From NCBI GenBank assembly GCA_038147395.1, contig JAYQTM010000001.1, forward strand, positions 868,001 through 932,000: a DNA stretch of 64,000 nucleotides, read 5' to 3'. The position numbers and the translations under genes are program-made. Shown in pieces: positions 23,552 through 32,313 of the stretch. A model generated the notes under the pieces. The model saw only the letters and a list, made by a program, of their open reading frames with translations, searched no databases and was not told the origin of the DNA. Each line of letters starts with the position of its first letter. Position 1 is the stretch's first letter. Source of the DNA: Eutrophovita brisbanensis (GTDB taxonomy: Bacteria; Pseudomonadota; Gammaproteobacteria; Burkholderiales; Eutrophovitaceae).

Positions 23552-24844
23552 ATGTTAGACGTTCAAATCTTAAGACACGATGTAGACACTGTGGCGCGAC
23601 AACTCAAAGAGCGTCGGAGTTTTGATCTAGACGTTGGGGTATTTACTGCACTCGAATCAGATCGAAAAAGAGTGCAATCGGATACCGAATCACTTCAGGC
23701 GAAGCGAAACTCGCTATCCAAGGAAATCGGTGTTGCCAAGAAAAATAAAGATGAGGAACGAGCAGCCGAGTTAATGCAGCAAGTTGGCGAGTTCGCTGAC
23801 CAGCTCAAGGTAAATGAAAATGAGCTTTCTGAAATTCAATCAAAGATGCAAGAGCTTCTTTCCCAGATACCGAATATTCCGAACGACACTGTACCTCTCG
23901 GTACGTCCGAGAACGATAACGTCGAGGTACGACAAATTGGTACTCCCAAAACATTTGATTTTGATGTGAAAGATCATGTTGACCTTGGTGAGTCGCTCGG
24001 ATCTCTGGATTTTGAGCGTGCAACGAAAATTACGGGTTCTAGATTTGCTGTGATGAGTGCAGGGATTGCACGTTTGCACCGCTCCCTTGCGCAATACATG
24101 CTCGATACGCATACGGCGCGCCACGGGTACACGGAAATATACAGCCCATATTTGGTCAATGCAGATTCCTTATTTGGTACAGGCCAACTGCCGAAGTTTG
24201 AGGAGGACCTATTTTCTATTCCGCTATCTGATGATCAAAAGTTCTACCTTATTCCTACGGCAGAGGTTCCTGTCACAAATATTCATCGTGACGAAATTCT
24301 GAACCTGGATGACCTGCCTATTAAGTATGTCTGTCACACACCATGTTTTAGGTCGGAGGCTGGTTCGTATGGACGGGATACGAGAGGAATGATTCGGCAG
24401 CATCAATTCGATAAAGTCGAGTTGGTTCAGTTGGTTCATCCAGATCAGTCATATGACCGACTGGAGGAGTTGACCAATCACGCGGAATCGATACTGATTG
24501 ATCTCGATCTACCCTTTAGGACCGTGACTTTGTGCACGGGAGATATGGGATTTTCCTCCGCTAAAACTTACGACATTGAGGTTTGGCTACCTGGTCAAAA
24601 TGCGTACCGAGAAATTTCCTCGTGTAGTAATTTTGAGGCGTTTCAGGCTAGACGAATGCAAACTCGCTTTAGGGTCGGTAAGGGAAAACCAGAATTTATC
24701 CATACGCTCAATGGCTCTGGACTCGCCGTTGGGCGGACCTTAATCGCGGTCATGGAAAACTACCAACAAAAAGATGGCTCGATTGTTGTTCCCCAGGCGC
24801 TCAAGAGCTATATGGGTGGATGCGAGGTGATAGAGCCTCGATGA
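23552..24844 (+). CDS. serS: Seryl-tRNA synthetase
   Basis: 430 residues. An N-terminal long coiled-coil arm (about residues 30–105) binds the tRNA-Ser variable arm. The class II catalytic core follows, with motif 2 in FRSEAGSYGRDTRGMIRQHQ and motif 3 in LNGSGLAVGRT. It charges serine onto tRNA-Ser, and a tRNA-Ser gene lies 1.2 kb downstream. The stop overlaps the next gene's ATG (ATGA), suggesting coupled translation with the acyl-CoA dehydrogenase. Confidence 0.97.
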   Translation: MLDVQILRHDVDTVARQLKERRSFDLDVGVFTALESDRKRVQSDTESLQAKRNSLSKEIGVAKKNKDEERAAELMQQVGEFADQLKVNENELSEIQSKMQELLSQIPNIPNDTVPLGTSENDNVEVRQIGTPKTFDFDVKDHVDLGESLGSLDFERATKITGSRFAVMSAGIARLHRSLAQYMLDTHTARHGYTEIYSPYLVNADSLFGTGQLPKFEEDLFSIPLSDDQKFYLIPTAEVPVTNIHRDEILNLDDLPIKYVCHTPCFRSEAGSYGRDTRGMIRQHQFDKVELVQLVHPDQSYDRLEELTNHAESILIDLDLPFRTVTLCTGDMGFSSAKTYDIEVWLPGQNAYREISSCSNFEAFQARRMQTRFRVGKGKPEFIHTLNGSGLAVGRTLIAVMENYQQKDGSIVVPQALKSYMGGCEVIEPR

Positions 24845-26025
24845 GTCGTTTATTCCCCAGTGGTATCGAACGCACAACGGAGAGGGCTCAGATTGTTGAT
24901 TCTGTCGTCTCGATTTGCAATCAATTCGATGACCGATATTGGTCTCAAAAGGACCAGCTGAAGGAATTCCCACACGAATTTAGAGACGCTATGGCCTCAG
25001 CTGGATGGCTAGGAATGACCATGCCAACTGAATGCGGTGGGTCTGGACTCGGGGTTACAGAAGCTGCGCTAATGATGAGGATGGTAGGACATTCTGCGGG
25101 AGCGTTTGCCGCTTGTTCTTCAATTCACATTAATTTATTTGGGCCACACGCGATCATCAAATACGGCACTCGTGATCAACAAGAGAGATGGATTCCTAAG
25201 TTGATTAGCGGAGAAGACCAGGTCGCGTTTGGCGTAACAGAACCAGACGCAGGGCTTGATACGACCCGAATAAAAACGCGTGCTGTACGTCAAGGTGGTG
25301 ACTATGTGATTCGAGGCTCCAAAGTGTGGACATCGACAGCGCAAGTTGCAAACAAAATTTTATTGGTTACACGAACAACTCCAATAGAGAACTGTAAAAA
25401 ACCGACTGATGGGATTACCCTGTTTTATACCGATCTCGATCGAGCGCGCATCAGTGTTGACGCAATTGACAAAATGGGCCGTGGATCGGTGGATTCGAAC
25501 TCCATCATCATTGACGATTTAGTCGTTCCCGAGAATGATCGGATCGGAGAGGAGGGCGGTGGATTCGTGATGCTGCTCGACACCCTCAACCCTGAAAGAA
25601 TATTGATTGCGGCTGAGGCGATTGGTATTGGAAGGCGAGCGTTAGACAAGGCGGTTGATTATGCGAATGAACGCGTCGTTTTTGATCGCCCTATAGGAAA
25701 GAACCAAAGTATCCAGCATCCGCTTGCGCAAAGCTGGATGGCGTTAGAGGCAGCGGAGCTGATGGTATGGCGAGCGGCCAAGCTGTACGACGAAGGTCTT
25801 CCTTGTGGTGCAGAGGCGAATGCCGCTAAGTTCTTGGCTGCGGACGCAGCATACGAGGCGTGTGATAGGGCAGTGCGAACTCACGGAGGATTTGGTTACG
25901 CGCGTGAATATCATGTTGAGCGATACTTGCGAGAAATTATGATTGCAAGGCTGGCTCCTGTGAGTCGTGAGCTGATTATGTGCTACATCGCAGAGAAAGT
26001 TTTAGGGTTGCCAAAATCTTATTAG
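24841..26025 (+). CDS. Acyl-CoA dehydrogenase
   Basis: 394 residues from ATG 24841, overlapping the serS stop. Domain order is the helical N-terminal domain, the beta-domain with VAFGVTEPDAGLDTTRI and KVWTSTAQVA (FAD-binding), then the C-terminal helices with ALDKAVDYANERVVFDRPIG and THGGFGYAREYHVERYLRE. The Glu in REYHVERY is near the usual catalytic base position of short-chain enzymes. It is probably a flavoprotein for fatty-acyl or branched-chain acyl-CoA oxidation; chain length is not deducible. Linkage to serS is unusual and may be incidental. Confidence 0.93.
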   Translation: MSRLFPSGIERTTERAQIVDSVVSICNQFDDRYWSQKDQLKEFPHEFRDAMASAGWLGMTMPTECGGSGLGVTEAALMMRMVGHSAGAFAACSSIHINLFGPHAIIKYGTRDQQERWIPKLISGEDQVAFGVTEPDAGLDTTRIKTRAVRQGGDYVIRGSKVWTSTAQVANKILLVTRTTPIENCKKPTDGITLFYTDLDRARISVDAIDKMGRGSVDSNSIIIDDLVVPENDRIGEEGGGFVMLLDTLNPERILIAAEAIGIGRRALDKAVDYANERVVFDRPIGKNQSIQHPLAQSWMALEAAELMVWRAAKLYDEGLPCGAEANAAKFLAADAAYEACDRAVRTHGGFGYAREYHVERYLREIMIARLAPVSRELIMCYIAEKVLGLPKSY

Positions 26026-26084
26026 GGCTACGGTCGTTAGCTCACAAGCCTCGACGCGATCAAACTGATAGAATTCGCGCTCTC

Positions 26085-26177
26085 GGAGGGGTACCGAAGT
26101 GGTCATAACGGCGCTGACTCGAAATCAGATGGTCGGGTTCTCCCGGCACGAGGGTTCGAATCCCTCTCCCTCCGCCA
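26085..26177 (+). tRNA. tRNA-Ser (anticodon CGA)
   Basis: A 93-base gene with encoded CCA. The acceptor GGAGGGG (26085–26091) pairs with TCCCTCC before discriminator G. The anticodon loop CTCGAAA carries CGA at 26120–26122, reading UCG. There is a long variable arm (class II), and a T arm GAGGGTTCGAATCCCTC. TAGAAT at 26069–26074 is a plausible -10, and the GC-rich stretch just after it suits stringent control. Confidence 0.95.
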
Positions 26178-26209
26178 ACACAGGTTATGCCTGACGTCAG
26201 GATTAAACT

Positions 26210-26626
26210 TTAGTTGTGTCCCTCGGGCGCTTTTACAATCCGCGTTTTAAAATTCGCAGGCGCGACGATTTCGAGGACTTCAAAATCTGGAGAGCACTCG
26301 ATTTCTCTGTGCGCGATAAACGGTCTTTGATTCATCGCGTCACCTTTGCGTAGCGTTCTCACACCCTCGCCTTCATATTCAAATGTGGCCCACCCGTTTA
26401 ATACCAACACAAACTGAAATGAACATTCGTGTAAATGCCACTCTTGGACCTCGTCACGCAATGTTTTTCCGTTCGCTTTGATGATGTGTGCGACATAGTC
26501 GCCATTAGTTCCATCTTTAACGCCGAGGTCTCGATAGTCAAAAATTTCCCGTAGCCCAGGTTTCCACTCAGCGTTTGTTGCTTCGTTGTGAACAAATTTC
26601 CATGCATCTGTCAGTGTTTTGTCCAT
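26210..26626 (-). CDS. Cupin-domain protein
   Basis: 138 residues, one cupin barrel. The first motif is around VQEWHLHECSFQFVLVLNGW, supplying His ligands, and the second around GDAMNQRPFIAHREIECSP. Small cupins of this kind are often metal-dependent dioxygenases, isomerases or ligand-binding regulators; no specific activity can be assigned. It is the first of a minus-strand run of accessory metabolic genes, 59 bases downstream of an SDR gene and likely co-transcribed with it. Confidence 0.8.
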   Translation of the reverse strand: MDKTLTDAWKFVHNEATNAEWKPGLREIFDYRDLGVKDGTNGDYVAHIIKANGKTLRDEVQEWHLHECSFQFVLVLNGWATFEYEGEGVRTLRKGDAMNQRPFIAHREIECSPDFEVLEIVAPANFKTRIVKAPEGHN

Positions 26627-26685
26627 TTTTTACCTCTACGTTTGATTTGTAATGTCACAGTAACACAGATATTTCTCAATATTAA

Positions 26686-27453
26686 TCAGACGATCGTGAC
26701 GCCACTATCGACTGGGAAAATTTGCCCCGTGGTGATTTCTGACTCATCCCCGGCAAGGTAGACGGCTAATTCGGCGATGTGGATGGGTTTTCCAAGTCCT
26801 AGCAGATGCGTTTTTGAGATCGCTTCGATTTCGGGGCTGGATTCAAGTAATTTCTTAACCCGATTGGATAGTGTGACTGACGGGGCGATCGCATTAACGC
26901 GAATTTTGTGGGGGGCATATTCAACAGCCATCGATCGAGTCATCGATGCAATCGCTCCTTTGGCTGCGGTATAACAATCTCGTCCAGGTAATGCCATCAA
27001 TGCGACGTTCGATGTCATGTTGATGACCGATCCACCACCTGCTTTGATAATTTCTGGGATTGCATATTTTGAACATAAAAACGTCCCGAACAAATCGAGA
27101 TTGATACATCGCCAGAATTCTTCGACTGGTGCCTCCGTGACCGGGCCATCCTGGAGCGTCGATCCCCCCGCATTATTGTGCAAAATATGAAGTTGACCGA
27201 AAGCGTTAAGGGCTTCGCTAATGACTGATTGGACACTGTCGGCGTCACTCACATTCGTTTGAACAAAAATCGCATCACCCCCGGAGCGCTTGCCCATCGA
27301 CTTCGCAGAAGCAGCAGCCTCTTCACCGACGTTTGGATCGATTTCGGCAATCACCACTTTTGCTCCCTCTTCTGCGAACCGTTCTGCAGTGGCTCGACCA
27401 ATGCCTCCACCGCCACCTGTGATCAGTGCTACTTTGCCGCTTAGTCGAGGCAT
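26686..27453 (-). CDS. Short-chain dehydrogenase/reductase (SDR), classical
   Basis: 255 residues. The Rossmann motif GGGGGIGRA follows LITG, NNAGG is near residue 92, and the catalytic Ser…Tyr-x3-Lys appears as NMTSNVAL…CYTAAKGAI. The C-terminal GQIFPVDSGVTIV is typical of FabG-like members. It uses NAD(P)(H) to interconvert an alcohol and a ketone; the substrate is unknown. It lies 10 bases after the second SDR gene, so the two are co-transcribed. Confidence 0.92.
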   Translation of the reverse strand: MPRLSGKVALITGGGGGIGRATAERFAEEGAKVVIAEIDPNVGEEAAASAKSMGKRSGGDAIFVQTNVSDADSVQSVISEALNAFGQLHILHNNAGGSTLQDGPVTEAPVEEFWRCINLDLFGTFLCSKYAIPEIIKAGGGSVINMTSNVALMALPGRDCYTAAKGAIASMTRSMAVEYAPHKIRVNAIAPSVTLSNRVKKLLESSPEIEAISKTHLLGLGKPIHIAELAVYLAGDESEITTGQIFPVDSGVTIV

Positions 27454-27463
27454 ATTTTTCTCC

Positions 27464-28288
27464 TTAGGTCGTTGGCTTACCGCCGGGCCAAACGGGATTG
27501 TTGGCGAGTTCTGGCCATGCGATCAGTGACTCCGAATTTGCTCTCGCGTCTGCGACGGATGCGTTATCGTCCCAGTTCGCAGCGACAAACCGTTTTCCTG
27601 TGACGTTGCTTGCAGCATCTGAGCATAACCAAAGAATTGGAGGGATCATTGATTCGGGTGGAATCAAGTCCTTGCGATCGACGTTTGTGACTGCCGGCAC
27701 CATCGGGGTATCAGCGGGTCCTCCAGGCACAACCACGTTTACGGTGATGCCCTGTGATTGAAATTCGCCGGCATGACCGGCAGACATCGCTTCGAGGGCC
27801 GCTTTCGTTGGTCCATAAGGGTGAAACATTGGGCGTAACATCGTAAAAAAACTGGTTGTGATGTTGATGATGCGGCCCCAACCAACTTGGCGCATGTGTG
27901 GAATGACCGCCTTTGTGAGGTACCAGGCACCAGATAAATTGGTTGAAACAAAGCGATTCCACATCTGTGGTGAAACTTCGTCAATTGATACCAATCGGTT
28001 AAGGTGATCATCCCGAATTAAACCCATCGAGCAAGCGGCGTTGTTGATTAAAATGTCGATTCCGCTACTGTCGATGATTGTGTCATTAACTGCGTTGTAA
28101 TCGGAGATGTCCAGGCGTCGTGTCTTGAGCTTAGTGCGATGATGTTTTTTGGAAATTTCAGTCAATCCTTCGTCATCGATGTCAGTTGCTATGACGCTCG
28201 CACCTGCTTCGACAAATGCCGACACAAGAAGTCTCCCAATACCTCCGGCTGCCCCAGTGATGAGGACTTGTTTTTTAGATAGGTTCAC
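27464..28288 (-). CDS. Short-chain dehydrogenase/reductase (SDR), classical
   Basis: 274 residues. TGAAGGIGR binds the cofactor, NNAACS follows, and the catalytic residues are in NITTSFFTML and YGPTKAAL. A C-terminal extension of about 30 residues (WDDNASVADARANSES…) resembles SDRs from aromatic or terpenoid catabolic loci. Substrate not assignable. The closely spaced SDR gene downstream suggests consecutive oxidation steps in one pathway. Confidence 0.9.
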   Translation of the reverse strand: MNLSKKQVLITGAAGGIGRLLVSAFVEAGASVIATDIDDEGLTEISKKHHRTKLKTRRLDISDYNAVNDTIIDSSGIDILINNAACSMGLIRDDHLNRLVSIDEVSPQMWNRFVSTNLSGAWYLTKAVIPHMRQVGWGRIINITTSFFTMLRPMFHPYGPTKAALEAMSAGHAGEFQSQGITVNVVVPGGPADTPMVPAVTNVDRKDLIPPESMIPPILWLCSDAASNVTGKRFVAANWDDNASVADARANSESLIAWPELANNPVWPGGKPTT

Positions 28289-28373
28289 GACAACCGAGCT
28301 TTACTGTTACGCATGCGAGATTCGTGACAGAGATACAAACCAGTTGTTCGGGAAAACTGGAAAGGCGCATTAA

Positions 28374-28949
28374 TTACATGCCCGCGAGGAAGTGCGATAG
28401 CGATTTAATTTCCTCGTCTGACAGCGTTTTCATGATTTCAGTTTTGATCCCGTTGTCGTTTGTTCGTTTGCCATCTCGGAAATCTGTCATCGACTTGACG
28501 AGATAAATTCGTTTTTGTCGCGATAACCTTGGAATGACGCCTGCTCCTCGGTAATTTGCTTGATGGCATGCAGCGCATCCTCTGGTTTTCGCGATGTCCT
28601 TACCCAGTTTGGCGAGGTCTTCGTCGATGCCTCGTTGTTTTGTTATGTTTTCCTCGCTGTAGAATTTAGCGATTGCGTTAATTTCGTCGTCAGTCAGTAC
28701 GGCGATAAGTGGCGTCATTTGGGCATTTACGCGTGCCCCTGACTTGAAGTCATGCATCTGTTTGACTAAATACTCCATTTTTTGTTTTGCCAAACTTGGG
28801 TATTGCCCGCCGCTTGAGTTGCCATCCACACCATGGCAGCGAGCACAACTTCCCCCAATGGCCCCTCGACCACCTTGATCTGCGGCATAACCGTTAACGG
28901 ATAGGAGAGATAAAAGTATGAAAGAAAGAATTTTAGCGCTCTGATACAT
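28374..28949 (-). CDS. Dihaem cytochrome c, cytochrome c4-like
   Basis: 191 residues. The signal peptide ends NGYA. Two haem motifs, CARCH (35–39) and CAACH (125–129), lie in two homologous halves, each with QKMEYLVKQM/QKRIYLVKSM and a Met in the region after the GxR segment (AQMTPL; EIMKTLS) that can serve as axial ligand. Cytochromes c4 are periplasmic electron carriers to terminal oxidases. GGAGC precedes the ATG. It depends on the Ccm system encoded at 33–40 kb. Confidence 0.92.
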   Translation of the reverse strand: MYQSAKILSFILLSLLSVNGYAADQGGRGAIGGSCARCHGVDGNSSGGQYPSLAKQKMEYLVKQMHDFKSGARVNAQMTPLIAVLTDDEINAIAKFYSEENITKQRGIDEDLAKLGKDIAKTRGCAACHQANYRGAGVIPRLSRQKRIYLVKSMTDFRDGKRTNDNGIKTEIMKTLSDEEIKSLSHFLAGM

Positions 28950-28984
28950 GGTGCTCCTTACAGCGTAGAAATGGTGATAGTGGT

Positions 28985-29803
28985 TTATTTGATTGCGTAG
29001 CGTTGCCGATAAAGTTCGTGTCCTGTCGTCATGTCATTTTTCCCTGAGACGTCTGTGCCGCGCATGAGTAACAGTGGCTGCTCTGCGATATTGAATGGAC
29101 TCTTAAATCGATCGTGATTCACAAGTGAACGATCGTAAAACGAGGAGGCTGGCATGTATCGCATCACGAGTGCCGCTCGTCTTTTATTGGACTTGTTCGC
29201 TAGGGATCCGTGTATCAATTTAACGTGATGAATGGACATGCCCCCGAGTGGGAGCTCGACGTTGACGGCAGTCGACTCATCATATTGATCTTCATCGAGT
29301 TCTAAGTTTAAAACCAAATCTTTTCGGTCGGACATGTGGTGTCGGTATAGTCCATCAGCTGCGTGTGATCCTGGAATGAAACGCATGCAACCATTTTCAG
29401 TTGACACTTCATCGAGCGCGATCCACACCGTGCAGGTCTCTAGCGGTCTCATCGGCCAATACTCACCATCCTGGTGCCAGGGCACTTCTCGACCTTGGAC
29501 ACTGGGTTTACACAGTATGCGTGTAATCCAAAGGATGATATTGGGTCCGATCAACTGTTCGACGTAGTCGAGAATTTGTGGGTGTGAGGCGACTTCAAGA
29601 AAAGGGTTTGAATCGTCATCGCCGGAAAACTCAATGAAATGGGGATTTGCAATATCTTCAGGTTTGAATTCGGTAAATCGTTGAATCGCCTCTTCGACCC
29701 CATTTTGAAGTCGTTGAACTAAATCGCCATCTAGCTTGAATTCCGGAATGATATATCCGTTTTTTTCGTATTGTTCGACTTGTTTTTGAGAAAGTTGTGG
29801 CAT
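28985..29803 (-). CDS. Phytanoyl-CoA dioxygenase (PhyH) family protein
   Basis: 272 residues, a cupin-like Fe(II)/2-oxoglutarate oxygenase. The iron ligands are visible as His110-x-Asp112 (PWHQDGEYW) and His198 (LIHGS), with Arg208 in NKRRA as the likely 2-oxoglutarate anchor. Family members hydroxylate small molecules, often in secondary metabolism or osmolyte synthesis. It lies 35 bases upstream of the cytochrome c4 gene on the same strand. Confidence 0.9.
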   Translation of the reverse strand: MPQLSQKQVEQYEKNGYIIPEFKLDGDLVQRLQNGVEEAIQRFTEFKPEDIANPHFIEFSGDDDSNPFLEVASHPQILDYVEQLIGPNIILWITRILCKPSVQGREVPWHQDGEYWPMRPLETCTVWIALDEVSTENGCMRFIPGSHAADGLYRHHMSDRKDLVLNLELDEDQYDESTAVNVELPLGGMSIHHVKLIHGSLANKSNKRRAALVMRYMPASSFYDRSLVNHDRFKSPFNIAEQPLLLMRGTDVSGKNDMTTGHELYRQRYAIK

Positions 29804-29869
29804 CTTGAGAAAGTTAAATAATTCGACGAATAATATGGGAAAAACTGAGCTAACATTAGCATAAAGAGG

Positions 29870-29901
29870 AATAGATTTCGACGGTCAGTTGACCATCTAT
29901 T
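29870..29901. repeat. Nested inverted repeat in the PhyH/MORN divergent region
   Basis: The outer arms AATAGAT (29870–29876) and ATCTATT (29895–29901) enclose the inner arms GGTCA (29883–29887) and TGACC (29890–29894). A six-base asymmetry separates the outer from the inner arm on the left. It lies about 65 bases before the MORN gene start and may be a regulator site; no known box is matched. Confidence 0.4.
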
Positions 29902-29934
29902 TCTAAGATAATTTGCGACAAAAGAAACGTATCA

Positions 29935-30720
29935 ATGTTTGAAATTTTAAAACGTAAAGTGCCGATCCCAGGTGCTATCAGACTCGCCATGCTCGTGTTC
30001 GGGTTATTCGGAGTCGGTTTTGGTACGAGCTCTCACGCTCAAGAGGTCCCGTCAACAGTCGGTGAGGAAAGCCCTCCACGGTGTGTTGGTGATGATAATT
30101 CGGTTTGGAGTCATTGTCATGGTGTCCTTGAATCCGACGACATGGTTTATGAGGGTATGTTCCAAAACGGAAAGCCGCATGGACAAGGTATTTTCGTTTC
30201 GAAAGACGGAACTAAATATGTTGGAAGTTTCGATGGCGGGCTCAAGCATGGAGAGGGAGAGCTTTTGTTCGGAGTTGATCACCCGTTATCTGGATCCAAA
30301 TATCGGGGGCAATTTTTTGAGGATCTTCCAAATGGAAGCGGCGTGATGGTATTTTCCAATGGCTCTAAATATAAAGGCTCGTTTCAAGGCGGCGTTTTTC
30401 ATGGCAGGGGAACGATGGTTTATCCCAATGGGGACCGATATCAAGGTAACTTCAACGAAGGCATACGAGAGGGGTTTGGTGTGTACTTCTACGTTGACGG
30501 CGCCCGTTATGAAGGACGTTGGAGTAATGATCTAGAGAATGGTCGCGGACGTCAGGTTTATGCGAGTGGTGGAAAGTATGTTGGGGATTTTGTGGACGGA
30601 TTACCCAGTGGCGAGGGCACGTATACGTTTTCAAACGGGGTATCCTATCGTGCCAGATGGGAAAATGGCGAACCAATTGAAGACACAATCGAAACACTAG
30701 CCGAGCCAAGTTCGAATTAG
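29935..30720 (+). CDS. MORN-repeat envelope protein
   Basis: 261 residues. After a positively charged start, a hydrophobic segment (residues 17–36) ending SHAQ looks like a signal peptide or anchor. Residues about 70–245 hold roughly eight MORN repeats of the form Y-x-G-x-[FW]-x-[ND]-G-x-x-x-G-x-G. Bacterial MORN proteins form flat beta-sheets that bind lipids or proteins; no particular role is known here. It is a single plus-strand gene within a minus-strand block. Confidence 0.88.
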   Translation: MFEILKRKVPIPGAIRLAMLVFGLFGVGFGTSSHAQEVPSTVGEESPPRCVGDDNSVWSHCHGVLESDDMVYEGMFQNGKPHGQGIFVSKDGTKYVGSFDGGLKHGEGELLFGVDHPLSGSKYRGQFFEDLPNGSGVMVFSNGSKYKGSFQGGVFHGRGTMVYPNGDRYQGNFNEGIREGFGVYFYVDGARYEGRWSNDLENGRGRQVYASGGKYVGDFVDGLPSGEGTYTFSNGVSYRARWENGEPIEDTIETLAEPSSN

Positions 30721-30734
30721 CGTGAGATGTCTAC

Positions 30735-31532
30735 CTAAAAATCTTTCGTGACGTGATTCCACCAGGGAATAGCGGAGTGCGGCCTCAGGTCTGTCTCAAA
30801 CGTCCAGGTGGATGGGTGTTGATGTGCTAAATAATAGTATGTCTCCGCGATGTGACTCGGTAGTAATAGGCCGTTTTTCTCATAACCCTTGTTTTGCCTC
30901 AGTAATTCAAATTGCTCTGGGCCCAACATTTTCCCAAGTGTGTCTGGAGCGTCGACTAATCCGTCTATGATGATGTGGCAAATGTGTACTCCCTGCTTGC
31001 CAAATTCCGCGTTCAGCGATTGGCATAACATGCGTCGTGATGCCATTGTTGCTGCGTGAGAGTGTTGTCCCGAATTTCCCCGAACGGATGCTGTGGCGCC
31101 TGTCACAAGTAAATTGCCTGTTCCTCTAGCGGCCATGATCGGAAGAAGATTTTTCGCTAAACGATACAGCCCGAACGTACCAAGTTTCCAACCTAATTCG
31201 AATGTTTTAAGTTTTGTATCCGCGAGTGACCGATTGCCAATTTGGGCACCTACGTTGTAGACCGCGGTATGTATCGAGCCAATTTTTTGTTCGATGTTCT
31301 CAACCAGTTCTTCAATGGTGTCCTTCTTTGTGACATCCAGGATGTATCCAGATGCACTATAACCGCGAGACTTAAGGTCTTTCTCCATATTAACTAAGGC
31401 ATTCTGATCGCTCCTCCGGGCGAAGCAAACGTGATATCCCTCCGACGCGAATTTTTTCGTGATCGCCCCTCCGATGCCAGCGCCTGCGCCGATAATTAAA
31501 CAAACTTTTTTTTCTTTAATTTGATCATTCAT
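30735..31532 (-). CDS. SDR-family protein lacking the YxxxK catalytic motif
   Basis: 265 residues. GAGAGIGGA gives the Rossmann cofactor site, and VYNVGAQ replaces the usual NNAG. Where classical SDRs have Tyr-x3-Lys, this protein reads SHAATMASRRML, so both residues appear to be absent, although the Ser-region TGATASVRG is kept. The downstream HICHIIIDGLVDAPD matches a known atypical SDR subgroup. Its catalytic ability is therefore doubtful or uses other residues. It follows the DsbA-fold isomerase gene by 14 bases. Confidence 0.85.
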   Translation of the reverse strand: MNDQIKEKKVCLIIGAGAGIGGAITKKFASEGYHVCFARRSDQNALVNMEKDLKSRGYSASGYILDVTKKDTIEELVENIEQKIGSIHTAVYNVGAQIGNRSLADTKLKTFELGWKLGTFGLYRLAKNLLPIMAARGTGNLLVTGATASVRGNSGQHSHAATMASRRMLCQSLNAEFGKQGVHICHIIIDGLVDAPDTLGKMLGPEQFELLRQNKGYEKNGLLLPSHIAETYYYLAHQHPSTWTFETDLRPHSAIPWWNHVTKDF

Positions 31533-31546
31533 TTATGTTCTGTTTT

Positions 31547-32182
31547 CTATCTTTTTCGTTCTATCGCGACGCCGACAGCACTTGCTTCGCCCCAGTAATC
31601 GGCAAACGTTGAGTCTCCACTTATGTGATGCCGCAGCATGTCCATTGAATCAAACCCCCAAAAGAGGTGACCGTCTACAAGTACGGTGGGAACGCCAAAT
31701 ACGCCAGCCTCTATTGCATCGTTCGTATTATTTTTTAGAGTCTCCTTCGCGTCTGGATCATGTGGGTTAAGATCTCCGCTAAATTTTTCTAACAAATTAT
31801 TTAAAGACTCTTCAGTTGATGGGTCCATACCGGTTTGCCAAATATGGTCGAAGATTTTCTCACAAGCCTCTTTTTGAGCCTCACCAGATTTACTTGAGTT
31901 TAGAGATAAGCGCAGATACGGTAGAGGATTGAAAGGATGTTTTTTTGGTAGTTGGAATGGGATTTGATGCCTTCTTGCTTCCCAAAGGCTTTGGGTAAAC
32001 GTCCATTCGCGTTTGCCCGGTATTTCAGCAGGACCTAACTGGCCAAAGTGCTTTAACAAGCCAGCGAACAATACGGGGCGATAATTTATAGCGTATTTGG
32101 ATCCGATTATTTCCGGAATTCGTTTAAATGCAAGGTAGGCGTAGGGTGAAATAAAGTCGAAGAAAAAATTCACCGCAGACAT
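31547..32182 (-). CDS. 2-hydroxychromene-2-carboxylate isomerase family (DsbA/kappa-GST fold)
   Basis: 211 residues. The N-terminal FDFISPYAYLAFKR carries the active-site Ser of the glutathione-dependent isomerase family; FGVPTVLVDGHLFWGFD closes the thioredoxin fold. The prototype isomerises 2-hydroxychromene-2-carboxylate in naphthalene breakdown, but many homologues act on other substrates. It lies upstream of the atypical SDR in the same transcription unit. Confidence 0.88.
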   Translation of the reverse strand: MSAVNFFFDFISPYAYLAFKRIPEIIGSKYAINYRPVLFAGLLKHFGQLGPAEIPGKREWTFTQSLWEARRHQIPFQLPKKHPFNPLPYLRLSLNSSKSGEAQKEACEKIFDHIWQTGMDPSTEESLNNLLEKFSGDLNPHDPDAKETLKNNTNDAIEAGVFGVPTVLVDGHLFWGFDSMDMLRHHISGDSTFADYWGEASAVGVAIERKR

Positions 32183-32313
32183 TTGTGACTCCTGTGAGTT
32201 GTAGTCCTCACGTTAACATTGGATCAGTACTGTTTACAAGAAACGATGCTAATCTTCGGGTATTGTCTGGGCTGTTGGTAAGGCTGGTTTATACACATTG
32301 AAGGGGAGCTACT

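Noticed and set aside
26190..26201. Palindrome CCTGACGTCAGG after the tRNA-Ser gene, considered as an attachment site or terminator
   Set aside because: It has no loop, no T-run and no second copy near the tRNA, so neither role is supported.
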